Source of the DNA: Sipunculus nudus
Lineage: Eukaryota > Annelida > Sipuncula > Golfingiida > Sipunculidae
Length of the DNA stretch: 64,000 bases
Reading direction: 5' to 3'
Assembly: GCA_026874595.1 (NCBI GenBank)
Contig: CM049312.1
Coordinates: 52,643,429-52,707,428 of the forward strand
Shown here: in pieces, positions 1 to 10,330 of the stretch
How positions within the stretch are numbered: the stretch's first letter is position 1
How the letters are laid out: each line of letters opens with the position of its first letter
Made by a program: the position numbers and the translations under genes
Notes under the pieces: generated by a model
The model's input: only the letters and a program-made list of their open reading frames with translations
Told to the model about the DNA's origin: nothing
Databases searched by the model: none

Positions 1-237
1 CATGCAGAAGACAGAAATGCAGGGGTTCAAACTGTAACCATCATTCAAATCATGGTTGTTGGCAGAGGTCATTGATTCATAGTTTTATGCCTACTTCTAG
101 TAAGTTAATAACCTGTAGATAATGAATTATAACCTTTAACATGATCTCTGTAACTGGGACCTTAGATAATAATAGAAATATGCATTTTCCAGATTTTACC
201 TATACAAAAAACTGATAACAATAATATTAACACTAAC

Positions 238-351
238 CTTTATACAGAATTTATAATTTGCACAGCCTTTTACATCTTGGCCGCAAGTTGGAACTGCAGC
301 ATATGCGTTGCAATTTGTTGTCCTTAGTCTGTAAGCAGTCTGACAGGTCCA
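238..351 (-). CDS. Cysteine-rich exon (partial gene, unrecognised)
   Basis: The minus strand is open for exactly 38 codons between an AG acceptor (TTTGAG before TGGACC) and a GTTAGT donor, so the exon is phase 0 at both ends. The peptide begins WTCQTAYRLR and ends CANYKFCIK. It has six cysteines, as expected of a small secreted disulphide-rich domain. I do not recognise the family, and a ShKT or similar toxin-like fold is only a possibility. A diverged copy lies at 62137-62238, where splice signals are kept but two stops interrupt the frame. The next downstream exon would lie at or beyond the window edge. In both copies the following AG is succeeded by GCATAA, which would end the protein almost at once. 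Confidence 0.45.
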
Positions 352-1114
352 CTCAAATGATTAGTGGTTTATCAAGTAAAACAAACTTTGACGATTGATA
401 CGATTGAAGCAATACTTTCAATAAAGGAGGGAACTGGTTTATGTGAATTGCACTCGACATGTCCATACCTCCTCACAATACTTTGTAGACTTGTAAGTGG
501 TCATGTCTTAAAATAAAGTATCCTCAGTCTGATGCTGAAATAAGCACAATACCAGCAAACTGGCCATGGCCACATGCATGACCTTTTTACCCTATGTCAT
601 ACACAGCTAGGGTAGCACTTTAAGTGCACAATTAATATTGTGATTTATCATGGACTGTGCCTTTGCCAGAAAACCTTGGAACCTGGTGCCCCCACCCCCT
701 TGTGAGACTGGCCATTAAATTTTTAAATATAAATTGCAAAATCACCATTTCCAGTAGTGCAGCATAACCACTGTAGTGACTGTACTTCAATGTTTCGAGT
801 AATTGGACATCATCAAATTATTTCTTGGCTGCCACATCATCAGACATTGATGGAGTATACACTTGGTGTGGTTTCATACATTTACCGGTACACAGTGTCA
901 CTCCCCACTGTATGTGCGGTGAAATTTGTTTACTTGTAATAAAATTGGTTGAATGCATTTCAATGAATGCACGGTATTCCAGGCAGCTAGTCTGCAGTCA
1001 TGCAAGTTAATTAGCATTTGCTTCAGAGGTTTATAAATAAAGTAATTAATAAATTTGGTTCCTTTGACAAATAACTGATCGTCCCAAAAAGAAGAGTGAT
1101 TAACAGACTGAAGA

Positions 1115-1429
1115 CTATACATCTGATATATTAATGACGACCCCGTGGTCACGTCCGTCCCGAGGTGAAAATAGAGCAGCAGCGCGAGCCATATTGAGGC
1201 GAAGCTGAAGTCGTGCAGTCCTTGAACGATAGTAGAAAGCGAGGAAGGCATAGCAGAGAGCGAGCGAGTAGGCATAGCAACGGATGAGAAGGATGAAGTT
1301 GGATGGTCCCGGTACAGCGGCGTGGTCACTCCGGGGACTGTTCCCGGCCAGCGGTGGTTTCGCCCCTTCAGCTTGAGCAATCACTGAGCTTCCTTCGTTT
1401 GACAACCATCCTAACAAGGGTAACCACAT
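1115..1429 (-). CDS. Possible first exon of the left-edge gene
   Basis: An open minus-strand stretch upstream of the cysteine-rich exon lies in the conserved part of the duplication (gcgaagctgaagtcgtgcag in both copies). In one frame it reads to INISD just before GTATAG, a possible donor in phase 0 that could join to the 238-351 exon. In another frame (898-1380) there is a better hydrophobic core, FASIWLALLLYF, resembling a signal peptide. I cannot decide which frame is used, or whether this is 5' UTR. Copy B has stops in both frames. Confidence 0.2.
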   Translation of the reverse strand: MWLPLLGWLSNEGSSVIAQAEGAKPPLAGNSPRSDHAAVPGPSNFILLIRCYAYSLALCYAFLAFYYRSRTARLQLRLNMARAAALFSPRDGRDHGVVINISDV

Positions 1430-1660
1430 TTTGTGGCTCTCTCGTTGGAGTCTGCATGGAATGCAATGCTCACATAAGTGAGTGATTGTGGGTCACTGTA
1501 AAGAGAACTGCAACATTTACTGGCAACACCTTGTTATTACCTGTGAACAGGAGCTCCTAGTGACATGACATTTGAAAGGTCAAAGGTAACGATGTTCTCG
1601 CGAGTGAAAAGTAGTCTCTTCCTCAAACGCCAGATGGCGCTAGCCCCCAGTGCCAGTTGA

Positions 1661-2600
1661 TTGATCCAGCCCTAATCGTCCATCTCGGCCGAGGCCATAT
1701 CAGCACGACCGTCGTGCTGATAAGAAGTACAATCCACACGACAGCCTCTCATATTAAAATCTTTATAATTTTTTTATTAAAACCTTTTATTATTATAACT
1801 TATTATATATATATATTGTCTGTGTGATGCATATGAAATATATTAGTCAAGTGCAAGTTTTCACGAAATAAGGTATTATGCTTCTAGTAGATGTTCATTC
1901 TAAACCAAGATTAGATATGTAATATTTCATAGTTAACTCAGAAAGTCTATATTCTACTTATAGATATATTTCATTTCCAGTATATAAATATATTAAAATG
2001 TGAATATGGAGGGGGGGGGGGATCGATTTGATTGAACATCGATGATCCTCTCCTGCTAAAAAGTTGGGGGACATATCACCCCCCCCCCCCCCCTTGTATT
2101 GACGCCCGTTATTTCAGGTCCGGACCCTATCGTCCTATGTTAGATTGGACTGATCCGCGGCGATCTAACATAGGGTGATAGAGTCCAGAGAGTGACTGCT
2201 GCTCCGTATACTCATGAAATATTAATTACTTCGCATACCTCTCCTACCCACTCTGAACTAGAAAATGGGCAGTCGACAAGCGACAACAGGTATCTGCCAA
2301 ATCTAGAAGCATAGGTAAAGTAAGGCAATGTATTTATGTTCCTGACATGACATGACTCAAAATTTGTGACATCAGAGATGGCAAAGTATTCCAAGCTAGA
2401 TGGATGGACAAACTACAAAAAAAATATGGGCAGACGACAAGACACAACGAGTATTTACAGAGTCATGGATTAAACCAGGGATGGAATATGTCCCGGCATG
2501 ACAGGTCTCAACATTATTGACATGAGAGATGCAAAAGTGTCTCACAAAGGAAAACGTCATGGTGAGTGGTGGTACCTATAGCTGTGTCTAGAACAAATTT
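1661..2600. other. Non-coding stretch with microsatellites and a hairpin
   Basis: No coding signal was seen. It contains a short (TA)n tract near 1802-1819, a G run near 2011-2020 and a C run near 2081-2094. A strong inverted repeat at 2122-2186 is listed separately. Confidence 0.6.
2122..2186. repeat. Long hairpin (24-bp inverted repeat)
   Basis: The left arm 2122-2145 begins ggaccctatcg. The right arm 2163-2186 is its reverse complement with three mismatches, around a 17-nt loop that includes ccgcgg. A stem this long is unlikely by chance and suggests a small foldback element or a cruciform-forming repeat. Confidence 0.7.
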
Positions 2601-3430
2601 ATGCAAGGTGAAAAAAAAACTTTATCAATTTTAAACAATATAGTCTACGAAATCACAAAGGTTCGTGGCGTCACCGGTCTGGTTTATAATGGATCTACGC
2701 TAATTGAAAAAAATTGTAGGTGGCGCCACCAGACCTGTGTACAAGATGAAGGTACCAAAAATCTGTTTACCTGTGAAATTTCAGACTGATACATTAAACC
2801 AGTACTGAGATAAATGCATGAAAAACGTATTCTACAAATACTTGATTGCAGGATGTGCCACTTGTCCTGTGGAAGAGAAATGTACCCAAGACGGATGAAC
2901 ATGCTAATTTTCAGGCCGAGACACCAAATGTCTGCTGCGAAAAAGTGCTTCAATGTATTCAACAAAAAATGAAAGGCAAATGGCGCCGCCTGTCTGGTCT
3001 ACAACAAGCTTTCCATGAAGGATCAAAATGCAAAATTTCTGGCTGATACATTCACCAACTCCTGAGATATGAGCGGTTTTCACGGAAAGTATTCAACAAA
3101 AAAGAAAGGCAGATGGCGCCGCCTGTGTGGTCTACAACAAGTTTTCCATGAAGGATCAAAATGCAAAATTTCTGGCTGATACATTCAACAACTCCTGAGA
3201 TATGAGCGGTTTTCACGGAAAGTAAATGGACGGATGGACGTCACGCGAAAAAAAAAATTCAGCCCAAATTCATTGAACCAATCACCCAGATAAACAGATG
3301 GCAAACGCATGGAATATGATTGCAGGTGGCGCCACCAGTCTCGGGTACGAGATGCAGGTATCCAAGATCTATTGACATGCAAATTTCAGCCCAATACATT
3401 CAACCACTCCTGAGATATGGCAAAATATTT
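2600..3430. repeat. Tandem repeat, ~131-133 bp monomers with GGTGGCGCCACC core
   Basis: Diverged monomers contain a GGTGGCGCCACC-type palindrome (perfect at 2719-2730 and 3325-3336; variants near 2981 and 3114), followed by 'gatgaaggtacc/gatcaaaatgcaaaatttc' and 'ctgatacattcaccaactcctgagatatg'. The best-conserved pair (about 2965-3095 and 3098-3228) is offset by 133 bp and nearly identical. The same core recurs in the arrays at 50.8-53.7 kb, so this is a detached or decayed array of the same family. Confidence 0.8.
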
Positions 3431-4367
3431 CTTCAGAAAAGTATAGAAAAAATATGAAATATCAGATATAGCAGCCATGGCAAAATTGTATAATGTTCAA
3501 AATTACAAGAAATATTTGCCTGACAGTATGCATGCAAAATTTGCAAACTTTTCAACATTGTACCAAATGTATGCCTAAATTATACGGGCATAATCACCTA
3601 TATAACATGTAGAATATACACAAAAAATAGCGTCTTCTCTTTGAAATAAATTGGAACCTGCGAAAATATTGCCATGAAACCGTTGGCCTACTCCTGTACA
3701 CGAGTAGTCATAGGAGGGCGCAAAGACTTTTGCTAACACTTTTGCCAGTCACCTACTGTTCGATTTATGTTCGATATTTTAAGTATACACACATATATAA
3801 AATATGGCGTTTGAAGTAAATACATATTTGCATGCCTTTGTATGCATGAATGTGGTGATGTTAGTCCCATTGTTATATCGGCGATCAGTTGTTTTCGGAT
3901 AACGAGCCGTTTTTATTTAAAAAAAAATGAGGGCCCATTTGTTTAAAGAATGCTAGGTGAGTGATTGTATGTGGACAAGAGGTCATTGTTTGATGGCTTA
4001 TATGTTTGTGTTATAACAGTCAGCAAGTCTGTAAATCCGGTTTTTTTCTCGCCGCAGCCTTGAAAATAATTAGTATTAAGGATAGTTATTATCTTTTTGG
4101 GGTAACGAATATTCATAGAAAGAAAGAAAATTGTTGAAATAGAAAAATTTTTGTAAAGAAAGATCAAAACGTAAACTTAGCAAAAAGAGTTATCCAGATT
4201 AGGCACGTTGTACAAATCCACATTGTAATAACCACAAACACGCTCCAGTGAACAACCAGTTGTTCAATGTACAACCCCTTCATTCATATCGTTCTGAAGA
4301 GTGCCGTACAACGGGTACGAAACTGATCAGTAAACACGATGCTCACAATCGTTTGATTCCTTACACA

Positions 4368-4409
<42 letters not shown>

Positions 4410-4440
4410 TTCTAAAAGATTCTAATTCAAATCCTGGATA
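3431..4440. other. Non-coding stretch with a dispersed repeat and an AT microsatellite
   Basis: No gene was recognised. Bases about 3650-3710 match 48860-48920 (shared 'aaaatattgcc', 'gaaaccgtt' and 'ctcctgtacacgagt'), so part of this is a dispersed repeat. A (TA)n tract lies at about 4370-4405. Confidence 0.6.
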
Positions 4441-4461
4441 CGCCACTGGTGTTAACGGAAC

Positions 4462-4642
4462 GGAACATGGAACGCGTGACAGGGGCATAATTTACGGAAC
4501 GGAACAGAACAAAAATTTAAAAATTGTGTTAATATTTTAATTAGTGAATGTTTCATGGCATAATTTATTATAATAACCGTATTTCAACAAATGCGATTTG
4601 TTATTTTTTTATTTTAGCCCCCGTTCCGCGTTCCGTGTTTTA
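4462..4642. mobile_element. Small foldback/MITE-like element
   Basis: The ends form an imperfect inverted repeat. The left end reads 'aacatggaacgcg' then 'gacaggggc'. The right end reads 'gcccccgttccgcgttccgtg', its approximate reverse complement. The 180-bp interior is AT-rich and non-coding. No clear target-site duplication was identified. Confidence 0.4.
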
Positions 4643-4810
4643 GGGCAGCCCTGGAAGACACCCCAGGAGGTGTGAGTAAGGCCTTTGGTTTTGACTTTGC
4701 CGAACTGATTTTAAAAGGCCGAAGCGTAGTGAATGTGATGACTCAGTGCTGACCCTGTTGCTGGAAAATTAGTTGCAGACAACCCACATCTGTTTGAGGG
4801 TATTGGTAGT

Positions 4811-5330
4811 ATGAAAGGGTACAATGTTCAATTCCATATGGACAAGTCTGTTTCCCCTGTAGCTCAGCGCCACATGCGAATACAATTCAAGCTTAGAGAA
4901 AACGTAGAACAGGAGTTATCACGTCTGGAGGAATTAGATACTATAGAGAGAGTGGATGGCCCTACCCTATTGGTAAGTCCACTAGTTGCAGCCCCTAAAC
5001 CAAAGAAAGAAAACGAAGTGCGGCTGTGTGTTGATATGAGAGTTGCAAACACTGCCATTGTAAGGGAACGGCCCCCTGCCCCCACATTAGATGATATTCA
5101 GAACCGTCTAAATGGATCATCAGTATTTAGCAAACTAGACCTGAGATCAGTTTATCATCAGTTACTTTTAGAACAGGATTCAAGGTACATTACCACATTT
5201 CTACCCATGTAGGACTCCGGCTGTACAAGAGACTGAATTTTGGACTATCCTGTGCCAGTGAGATGTTCCAAAACGCTATGTTTTTGACGGAATTTCTGGA
5301 GCCATGAATATCTCAGATGATATTATTGTT
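4811..5330 (+). pseudogene. Gypsy reverse transcriptase, N-terminal half (broken)
   Basis: The frame opening at 4811 reads VNMRVANTAI-type fingers, VSPLVAAPKPKKENEVRLCV and SKLDLRSVYHQL, the classic gypsy RT fingers and motif A. It ends in a stop at about 5211 where TFxTHxGLxxYKRLxFG would follow, and the downstream bases encode that segment in another frame. The active-site box at about 5306-5335 reads ISDDIIVFG, so YxDD has become SDD preceded by I, keeping the two aspartates but not the tyrosine. The remaining enzyme could not be made without repairing frames. Confidence 0.85.
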
Positions 5331-5377
5331 TTCGGTTCTAGCCAAGTAGCCCACGACAGTGTCTTAAGACAGGTCTT

Positions 5378-5930
5378 TTGATTTATCACTACGGCCTCAC
5401 TCTCAACAAAGATAAGTGTGAGTTTAACAAACACAGAATAGGATTTTTCGGCATGATCTTCTCAAAAGCCGGACTTGAACCTGATCTGATGAAAGTTGAG
5501 GCTCTAAACAAGATGCCTACACCAAACACAAGAGCTGAAGTGCAAAGGTTTCTTGGAATGACGAACTACTTTTCTCGTTTCATTCCACAATACTCCACCA
5601 TTACTGCCCCACTGAGGAAATTAACACAAGCAAAAACCGAGTTTCACTGTGACGAATCCCTGGATAACGCATTCGCTACTTTTAAACAAATCCTTGGCGG
5701 CGAACCTATCTTAGCCTACTTTGATGCAAATCTTGAAACTGAACTAATCGTAGACGCCTCTCCAGTTGGTCTTGGGGCTATTCTAGTTCAGCAAGACAAC
5801 AAAAACTAAACCAAGGTTGTCGCATACGGAAGTCGCTTGTTGACTCAAACAGAACAACGATACGCTCAAGTAGAACGCGAAGCTCTTGCCGTGATATGGG
5901 CATTAGAACATATCTATTTTTATGTGTAAA
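5378..5930 (+). pseudogene. Gypsy RT thumb/connection and RNase H fragment
   Basis: The frame 5378-5808 contains GLTLNKDKCEFNKHRIGFFG, RFLGMTNYFSRFIPQYSTIT and the RNase H start LETELIVDASPVGLGAILVQ. After a stop, 5818-5928 carries VAYGSRLLTQTEQRYAQVER and then EALAVIWAL. These are the standard connection and RNase H motifs, including the D of DASPVGLG and the E of the ERE segment. The domain is cut off at HIYFYV, with a frame break before the integrase. Confidence 0.85.
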
Positions 5931-6174
5931 ACCATGTAACATAACCATCAAATACAAAAATACAAGAAAGATGCAAATAACCCGGCGGCTACCTTTCTAG
6001 GCATCCCAGTGACTCCACATGACCTATCAGCCATGAAAAATCCATCGCAGAGGATAACATAAAAATCATAGCCCAGCATACCATCCCAAAGGCAATGACT
6101 CGCGTGGAGGTAGTACATGCCACCAGACATGATGAGACCCTCGAGCTTGCAAAAGAACTCGTACTGAAACAGCG

Positions 6175-7165
6175 TTGGTTCTAAGTAATAAAGGACTGTC
6201 TCAGAAACCAGGTGTTGATCTTAAGATCCTTAAATCATTGCAGTCAGTAAGCAAGGAACTTGATGTTACTGCGGACGCCATATTACTAAAAGGTAATCTG
6301 ATTGTTCTTCCTACCAGCATGCATCAGAGAGCAGTTAAGCTAGCGCGTGAAGGACATCAGGGGATTAACCGTACCAAGGCTGTCCTACGTGAAAAAGTTT
6401 GGTTCCCAGGAATTGATGTTAAAGTAACAGAGGGAATCAGTGATTGTACAGCATGCCAGTCTAACTCTGTTTCAGAATCCAAAGAACCCCTGAAAATGAC
6501 TGAACTTCCAAAGAGACCATGGACTCAGTTATGTGCAGACTTTTATGGTCCATTCCCTTCAGGACACTATCTTCTAGTAATCATGGATGAATATAGCCGG
6601 TTTCCAGAGGTTGAAATTGTTACCAGTCTAGCTGCTATAACTATAATTCCTTTATTTGATATACTTTTCTTCTACCGTGGAATACCAGAAATCCTGATAA
6701 CTGACAATGGAACACCATTCCAAAGCGAACTATTCAAACAGTACGCAGAATACACAGGATTTCAGCATCGCCGCATAACCCCATACTGGCCTGAAGCTAA
6801 CGGTACTGCAGAAAGATTCATGCGTTCCATAGGCAAAGTATGCAAGCGGCACAAGTCGAAGAGAAACCGTGGAAAGAGGAGCTCTTTAAATTCTTACGCA
6901 GCTACAGAGATACACCTCATGGGAGCACTGGACATGCACCAGCCACTGTACTCAATGGATACCGATTGAAAACGAAATTACCAGAAATATCCAAACAGAT
7001 TGATGACACTGAGATGAGAACGAAAGACCACAAATCAAAATCCATAATGAAACAAAACGCTGAACGTACACGAAACATCAAAGATTCAAAGGTTAAGGTT
7101 GGAGACAAAGTTCTGTTAAAAAACGTAACAACAAAAAGGAAAAACAATCCCAAACTTCCATCCTG
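6175..7165 (+). pseudogene. Gypsy integrase (zinc finger, DDE core, tail)
   Basis: The zinc-finger region reads AREGHQGINRTKAVL then DCTACQ. Where related elements have H-x3-H, the first His is Arg, so the HHCC finger is damaged. The core keeps all three catalytic acids: D in CADFYGPFP, D in ITDNGTPFQ and E in NGTAERFM. A frameshift near 6840 moves the rest into another frame (6840-7165), which reads RSYRDTPHGSTGHAP, NRYxLxTKLP-like and VGDKVLLKN, the usual integrase C-terminal region. Confidence 0.88.
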
Positions 7166-7717
7166 AACCATTTGAGGGGGTTTCCAAAAAAGGATCCATG
7201 GTCATCGCACAAAAAGCAGTGAGGTCAAAGCACGAAACAGTAGCCACTTCAAACGGATAAATGCCGAAACAAAACCCAGAGAACATGAACAACAGGAGGA
7301 TGGGGGAGACGTGGATGAGGCCAAAGAAAACGACACGGCATCGCTGGCCAATGCAAGTGTTCAGTCACCTAAGGACCCATCCATTTCTGTCAGACCAAAA
7401 CGTCATGTAAATCGTCCAAGTTATTTAAAGGACTACTGTGTTAACTTACCATGATAGTGCCTGTATTATTCTCATTTGATATAGGAATCAGGCGTTTATA
7501 TGTTGTAGTCAGTAAAGCACACAACAGAAGGTATGTGTGAAGTCTCCCACGTCTCGTTTTGGCAAACCATATTTATGTGTATTCTCCACCTAGTATACTT
7601 GAAAATAGTCCGTGACTTGTCAGGTCATGTATATGAGTACTGATATGTGATCGTTATGAAAACTGTCTCTGTTTGATCTTAATTTATAGGTTGAGGTCAA
7701 TGTAAAGACCCGGGGGA

Positions 7718-7838
7718 TGTAGTGGCGTTACTACAGTCCGTACTTCAATTACTGTTTTCTGTTGTTTTCGTGTCTTGTATTGAGCAGAATAAATGTGGTA
7801 TCCGTGGAGTCGAGTTATTCTCATGTCACGCCACTATT
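7718..7838 (+). repeat. 3' LTR of the gypsy element (short, ~120 bp)
   Basis: It starts TGTAGTGGCG directly after a purine-rich tract ending gggga. It ends near CACGCCACTA, which is the reverse complement of the start, as LTR ends normally are. An AATAAA signal lies at 7788-7793. The last bases are diverged from the expected CA, so the right boundary is approximate. No 5' partner was found. Confidence 0.65.
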
Positions 7839-7879
7839 ATCTGGTTGAAATATATTTGTTAAGGAACCTTTAACAATTG

Positions 7880-9330
7880 GTAGAATGACTTTCAGGGTGC
7901 TCAAAATTATGTATGCCCATAGTCCTTAGAAAATAGGTAACAGCAAGAAGATTTTATTTGGTACTCTCTAGATGCTTCGTTAGAAGTTTCTACGTGAAAA
8001 TGCTATGACTTGTCCATCTGACTTATAGGGTTCTCAAATCATGTCGTTTTGCACAGCTCACATAACATAGGTCACAGCGACCTTATTTTGTATACCAACG
8101 GAGACGTTACAATGGCCTCTCGTTATATCAAGAAGGGCATGTTTTTTTAGGTTTTCTGCTCATGGCTCAGAGGTCACATACAGGTCTAAGTGACGTAATT
8201 TCAGTTCATAGAACACTTGCCAAGGACCCCCCCCCCCCCCGGATGTCATACTAGATGGTTCTAGGTCCAACAGTAAAGTTCGGTGCCATGCCTAACTGTC
8301 TGGATGCTCATAAACATATTTATGGTCGGTTGCTTGCAGAATATATGACCTATTTCAGGTTTCAAAGGAGATTTTGCGAGAACCTTCTGTGATGTTGGGT
8401 TATAAGATTCTAGGCCTAACAGTTACAATTTGTGTCCTGTCTGACTGCCTGGTTGTTTAAAATCATGTTACTAGCCAGTGACTCGGAGCATAGAGGTCAT
8501 CATGACTTAATTTCAGATTTCCAAGAAAATAATCCCCAAGACTTCTCAGGATATTACATTTGAAGATTCTAGGGCTAACGGTTTCAGTTTGTGCACATCT
8601 GACTTCCAGGGTTTGTTCAAATCATGTTTTTCTCCTATAGCTTACATAATATAGGTCACAGTGACCTCATTTCATATTTCCAAGGACACTTTCCTAGGAC
8701 CACCCTGAATGTCACACTAGAAGACAGCAGACCAAATCGATATAAGGTGTTGATGAGCCTACTGACTTTCAGGATGCTCAATCATGTTTTGCTTACCTTT
8801 AGCTCGCAGAATATAGGTCAAGGTGACCTAATGTCAAGTTTCCAAGGACATTTATCCATGACCTTCGTGAATGTTACATTAGAAGATACTAGGCCATATG
8901 GATACAATTTGTTCCCTGTCTAGCCCTCTGGGTGCTCAAAATCATTTTTTCGGCCAGTAGCTCGTAGAAATAGGTCATCTTGACTTAATTTCGGGTTTCC
9001 GAGAAGATTTGCCTAGGACCTTCCTTGGTTTACTGTTAAAAATTTATAGGTCGAACGGTTACGGTTTATGTCCTAATAAACCCTAGACTGCTCCAATTGA
9101 TGGTCTCGAAAATAGAGGAAAAAGATGAATAAAGTTGTTCTATGGGCCGGGTACTTATGAGACCGATAGTGTGACGGATATAGGTCACAGTGTCCTAATT
9201 TCAGAGTTCCTAGGAGATTTTTTATGGACCTTTCTGATACATATAAGTTACATATAAGTGATCATGGCAACCTAGGTTTATTTTGCGAATAGGGTAATAT
9301 TTCAAGCATCAGGTATAACTTTGTTAGTTT
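7880..9330. repeat. Tandem array of diverged ~150-163 bp repeats
   Basis: At least seven units share 'aggatgctcaaaatcatg', 'agctcacagaatataggtcacagtgacct', 'tttccaaggagattt', 'cctagaagattctaggtc' and 'gttacaatttgtgtcctg'. Unit starts near 8302, 8452, 8607, 8768 and 8931 give spacings of 150, 155, 161 and 163 bp. The consensus is clearly related to the longer monomers at 52.7-53.9 kb ('gggtaacagagacctaatttcaggtttcc', 'gattctaggtccag', 'gttacgatttgt'). No coding potential was seen, and the small ORF at 8624-8923 is repeat sequence. Confidence 0.85.
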
Positions 9331-9426
9331 TAGTCATCACTAGAAATACTTGTAGGCATTCTCAGGAATCAGGCCTCTGTCATTAAGAGCGGTTTTCCTC
9401 GATTTTGGTAAGATATTTAGCAAAGT

Positions 9427-10330
9427 ATGGAACAGGATTTATTTTGTAAATTAAATTATGCAGGAATCACAAATAGAGAGCACAGAGTTGGAGTAGAAAA
9501 TAAGTATGCAGTACCCCTGTTTTTAGTACTCATAAAAGACATCGCAAACAATATTATTTGTAACATCAAATTATTTCAAACGACACCATGCTTTACACCA
9601 CGGTTTAAAACCCAGCACTTGCGAAAATTATATAACAAAGATTTTGATAAAATCCCAACTTGGTGTCAAAAGTAGGTAGTAATTTTCAATACCATTAAAC
9701 TGAATCCATCGTATTTAGTCGCAAGAGAAACAACCATCCTCCCATATTTCTAGGAAACACTAAAATCCAAGAAGTTTATCAACACACAAAAAATGCTATT
9801 ACTGTCTATGAAACAACCACATTAACGAAATTGTACAAAATGCCAGTCACAAACGTTTATAATTAAACGAATTAAATTGTGATTGGATAGAAAGTCCATT
9901 CATCATATCTACTGTGTTTGCCATACTAAAATATGGGTCCATTGTGTGGGTCAACTGTGGTGATGAGCAATTAGATTACCTTGAGAAAAGCACCTTGACG
10001 CAGTAAGATTTATAACTCGGGGTACAAAAGGCACCAGTCATAAGTTACTAAATTGAGAAACATGTTTAGATACAAAAACAAAGACGAATCGCCTAGCAAA
10101 TAATTTTTTTGTATTAAATGTACAAAAAGTTATCTCAATATATCTTTGTAATCTGAATAATACATACACGATGCATAGTTACAATCTAAGAAGAGGTATA
10201 AATTACATTCTGCTATAGCAAATAATTGACTTATCAAAATATCATTCCTACGCAATACAATCACAATGTGGAATGACTTAGATTTACAAAAAGAACAAGT
10301 GCATGCACCCTTAAGAGACATCTACTCACA
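9427..10330 (+). pseudogene. CR1/Jockey-type LINE reverse transcriptase, 3' part (decayed)
   Basis: Pieces in shifting frames follow the order expected for the RT C-terminal half. VPLFLVLIKDIANNI is the motif B region. NIICNIKLF is followed by a destroyed ADDT box. NKDFDKIPTWCQK comes next, then a VxFNTTKTES-like stretch, KIQEVYQH, INEIVQNASHKRL and ILKYGSIVW. The final region has SFLRNTITMWNDL followed by a weak match to the terminal xxSLxxFK segment. Many stops and shifts make it non-functional. The terminal NxxxFxxxxWNxLP-like box places the 3' end near 10330. A finer clade assignment is inference. Confidence 0.75.

Larger units (their letters stand above)
1..1660 (-). repeat. Segmental duplication, copy A (gene fragment and flanks)
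   Basis: This segment matches 61190-63330 in the same orientation in several collinear blocks. They include a shared run ending in gtaagttaata/gtaagtaaac, the cysteine-rich exon and its donor, a block around 'gctgccacatcatc' with 'atggagtatac', a block containing 'gaggcgaagctgaagtcgtg', and 'cgccagatggcgctag' near the outer end. The collinear order and spacing indicate one duplicated segment of about 2 kb rather than scattered repeats. Copy A keeps an open cysteine-rich exon and copy B does not. Between blocks the two copies have diverged by substitutions, indels and an AT microsatellite. Confidence 0.7.
4680..7838 (+). mobile_element. Ty3/gypsy retrotransposon, 5'-truncated and decayed
   Basis: In order on the plus strand it has reverse transcriptase, RNase H, integrase with HHCC-like finger and catalytic core, an integrase C-terminal tail, a purine-rich tract (gacccgggggatg) and a short 3' LTR. 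The PR-RT-RH-INT order is the usual Ty3/gypsy one. Gag, protease and the 5' LTR are not seen. At least four frame disruptions separate the domains, so the copy is dead. It lies in unique-looking DNA downstream of the TANGO2 3' end. Confidence 0.9.

Noticed and set aside
8624-8923. 99-aa ORF with internal repetition
   Set aside because: It is the 155-bp tandem repeat read in one frame.
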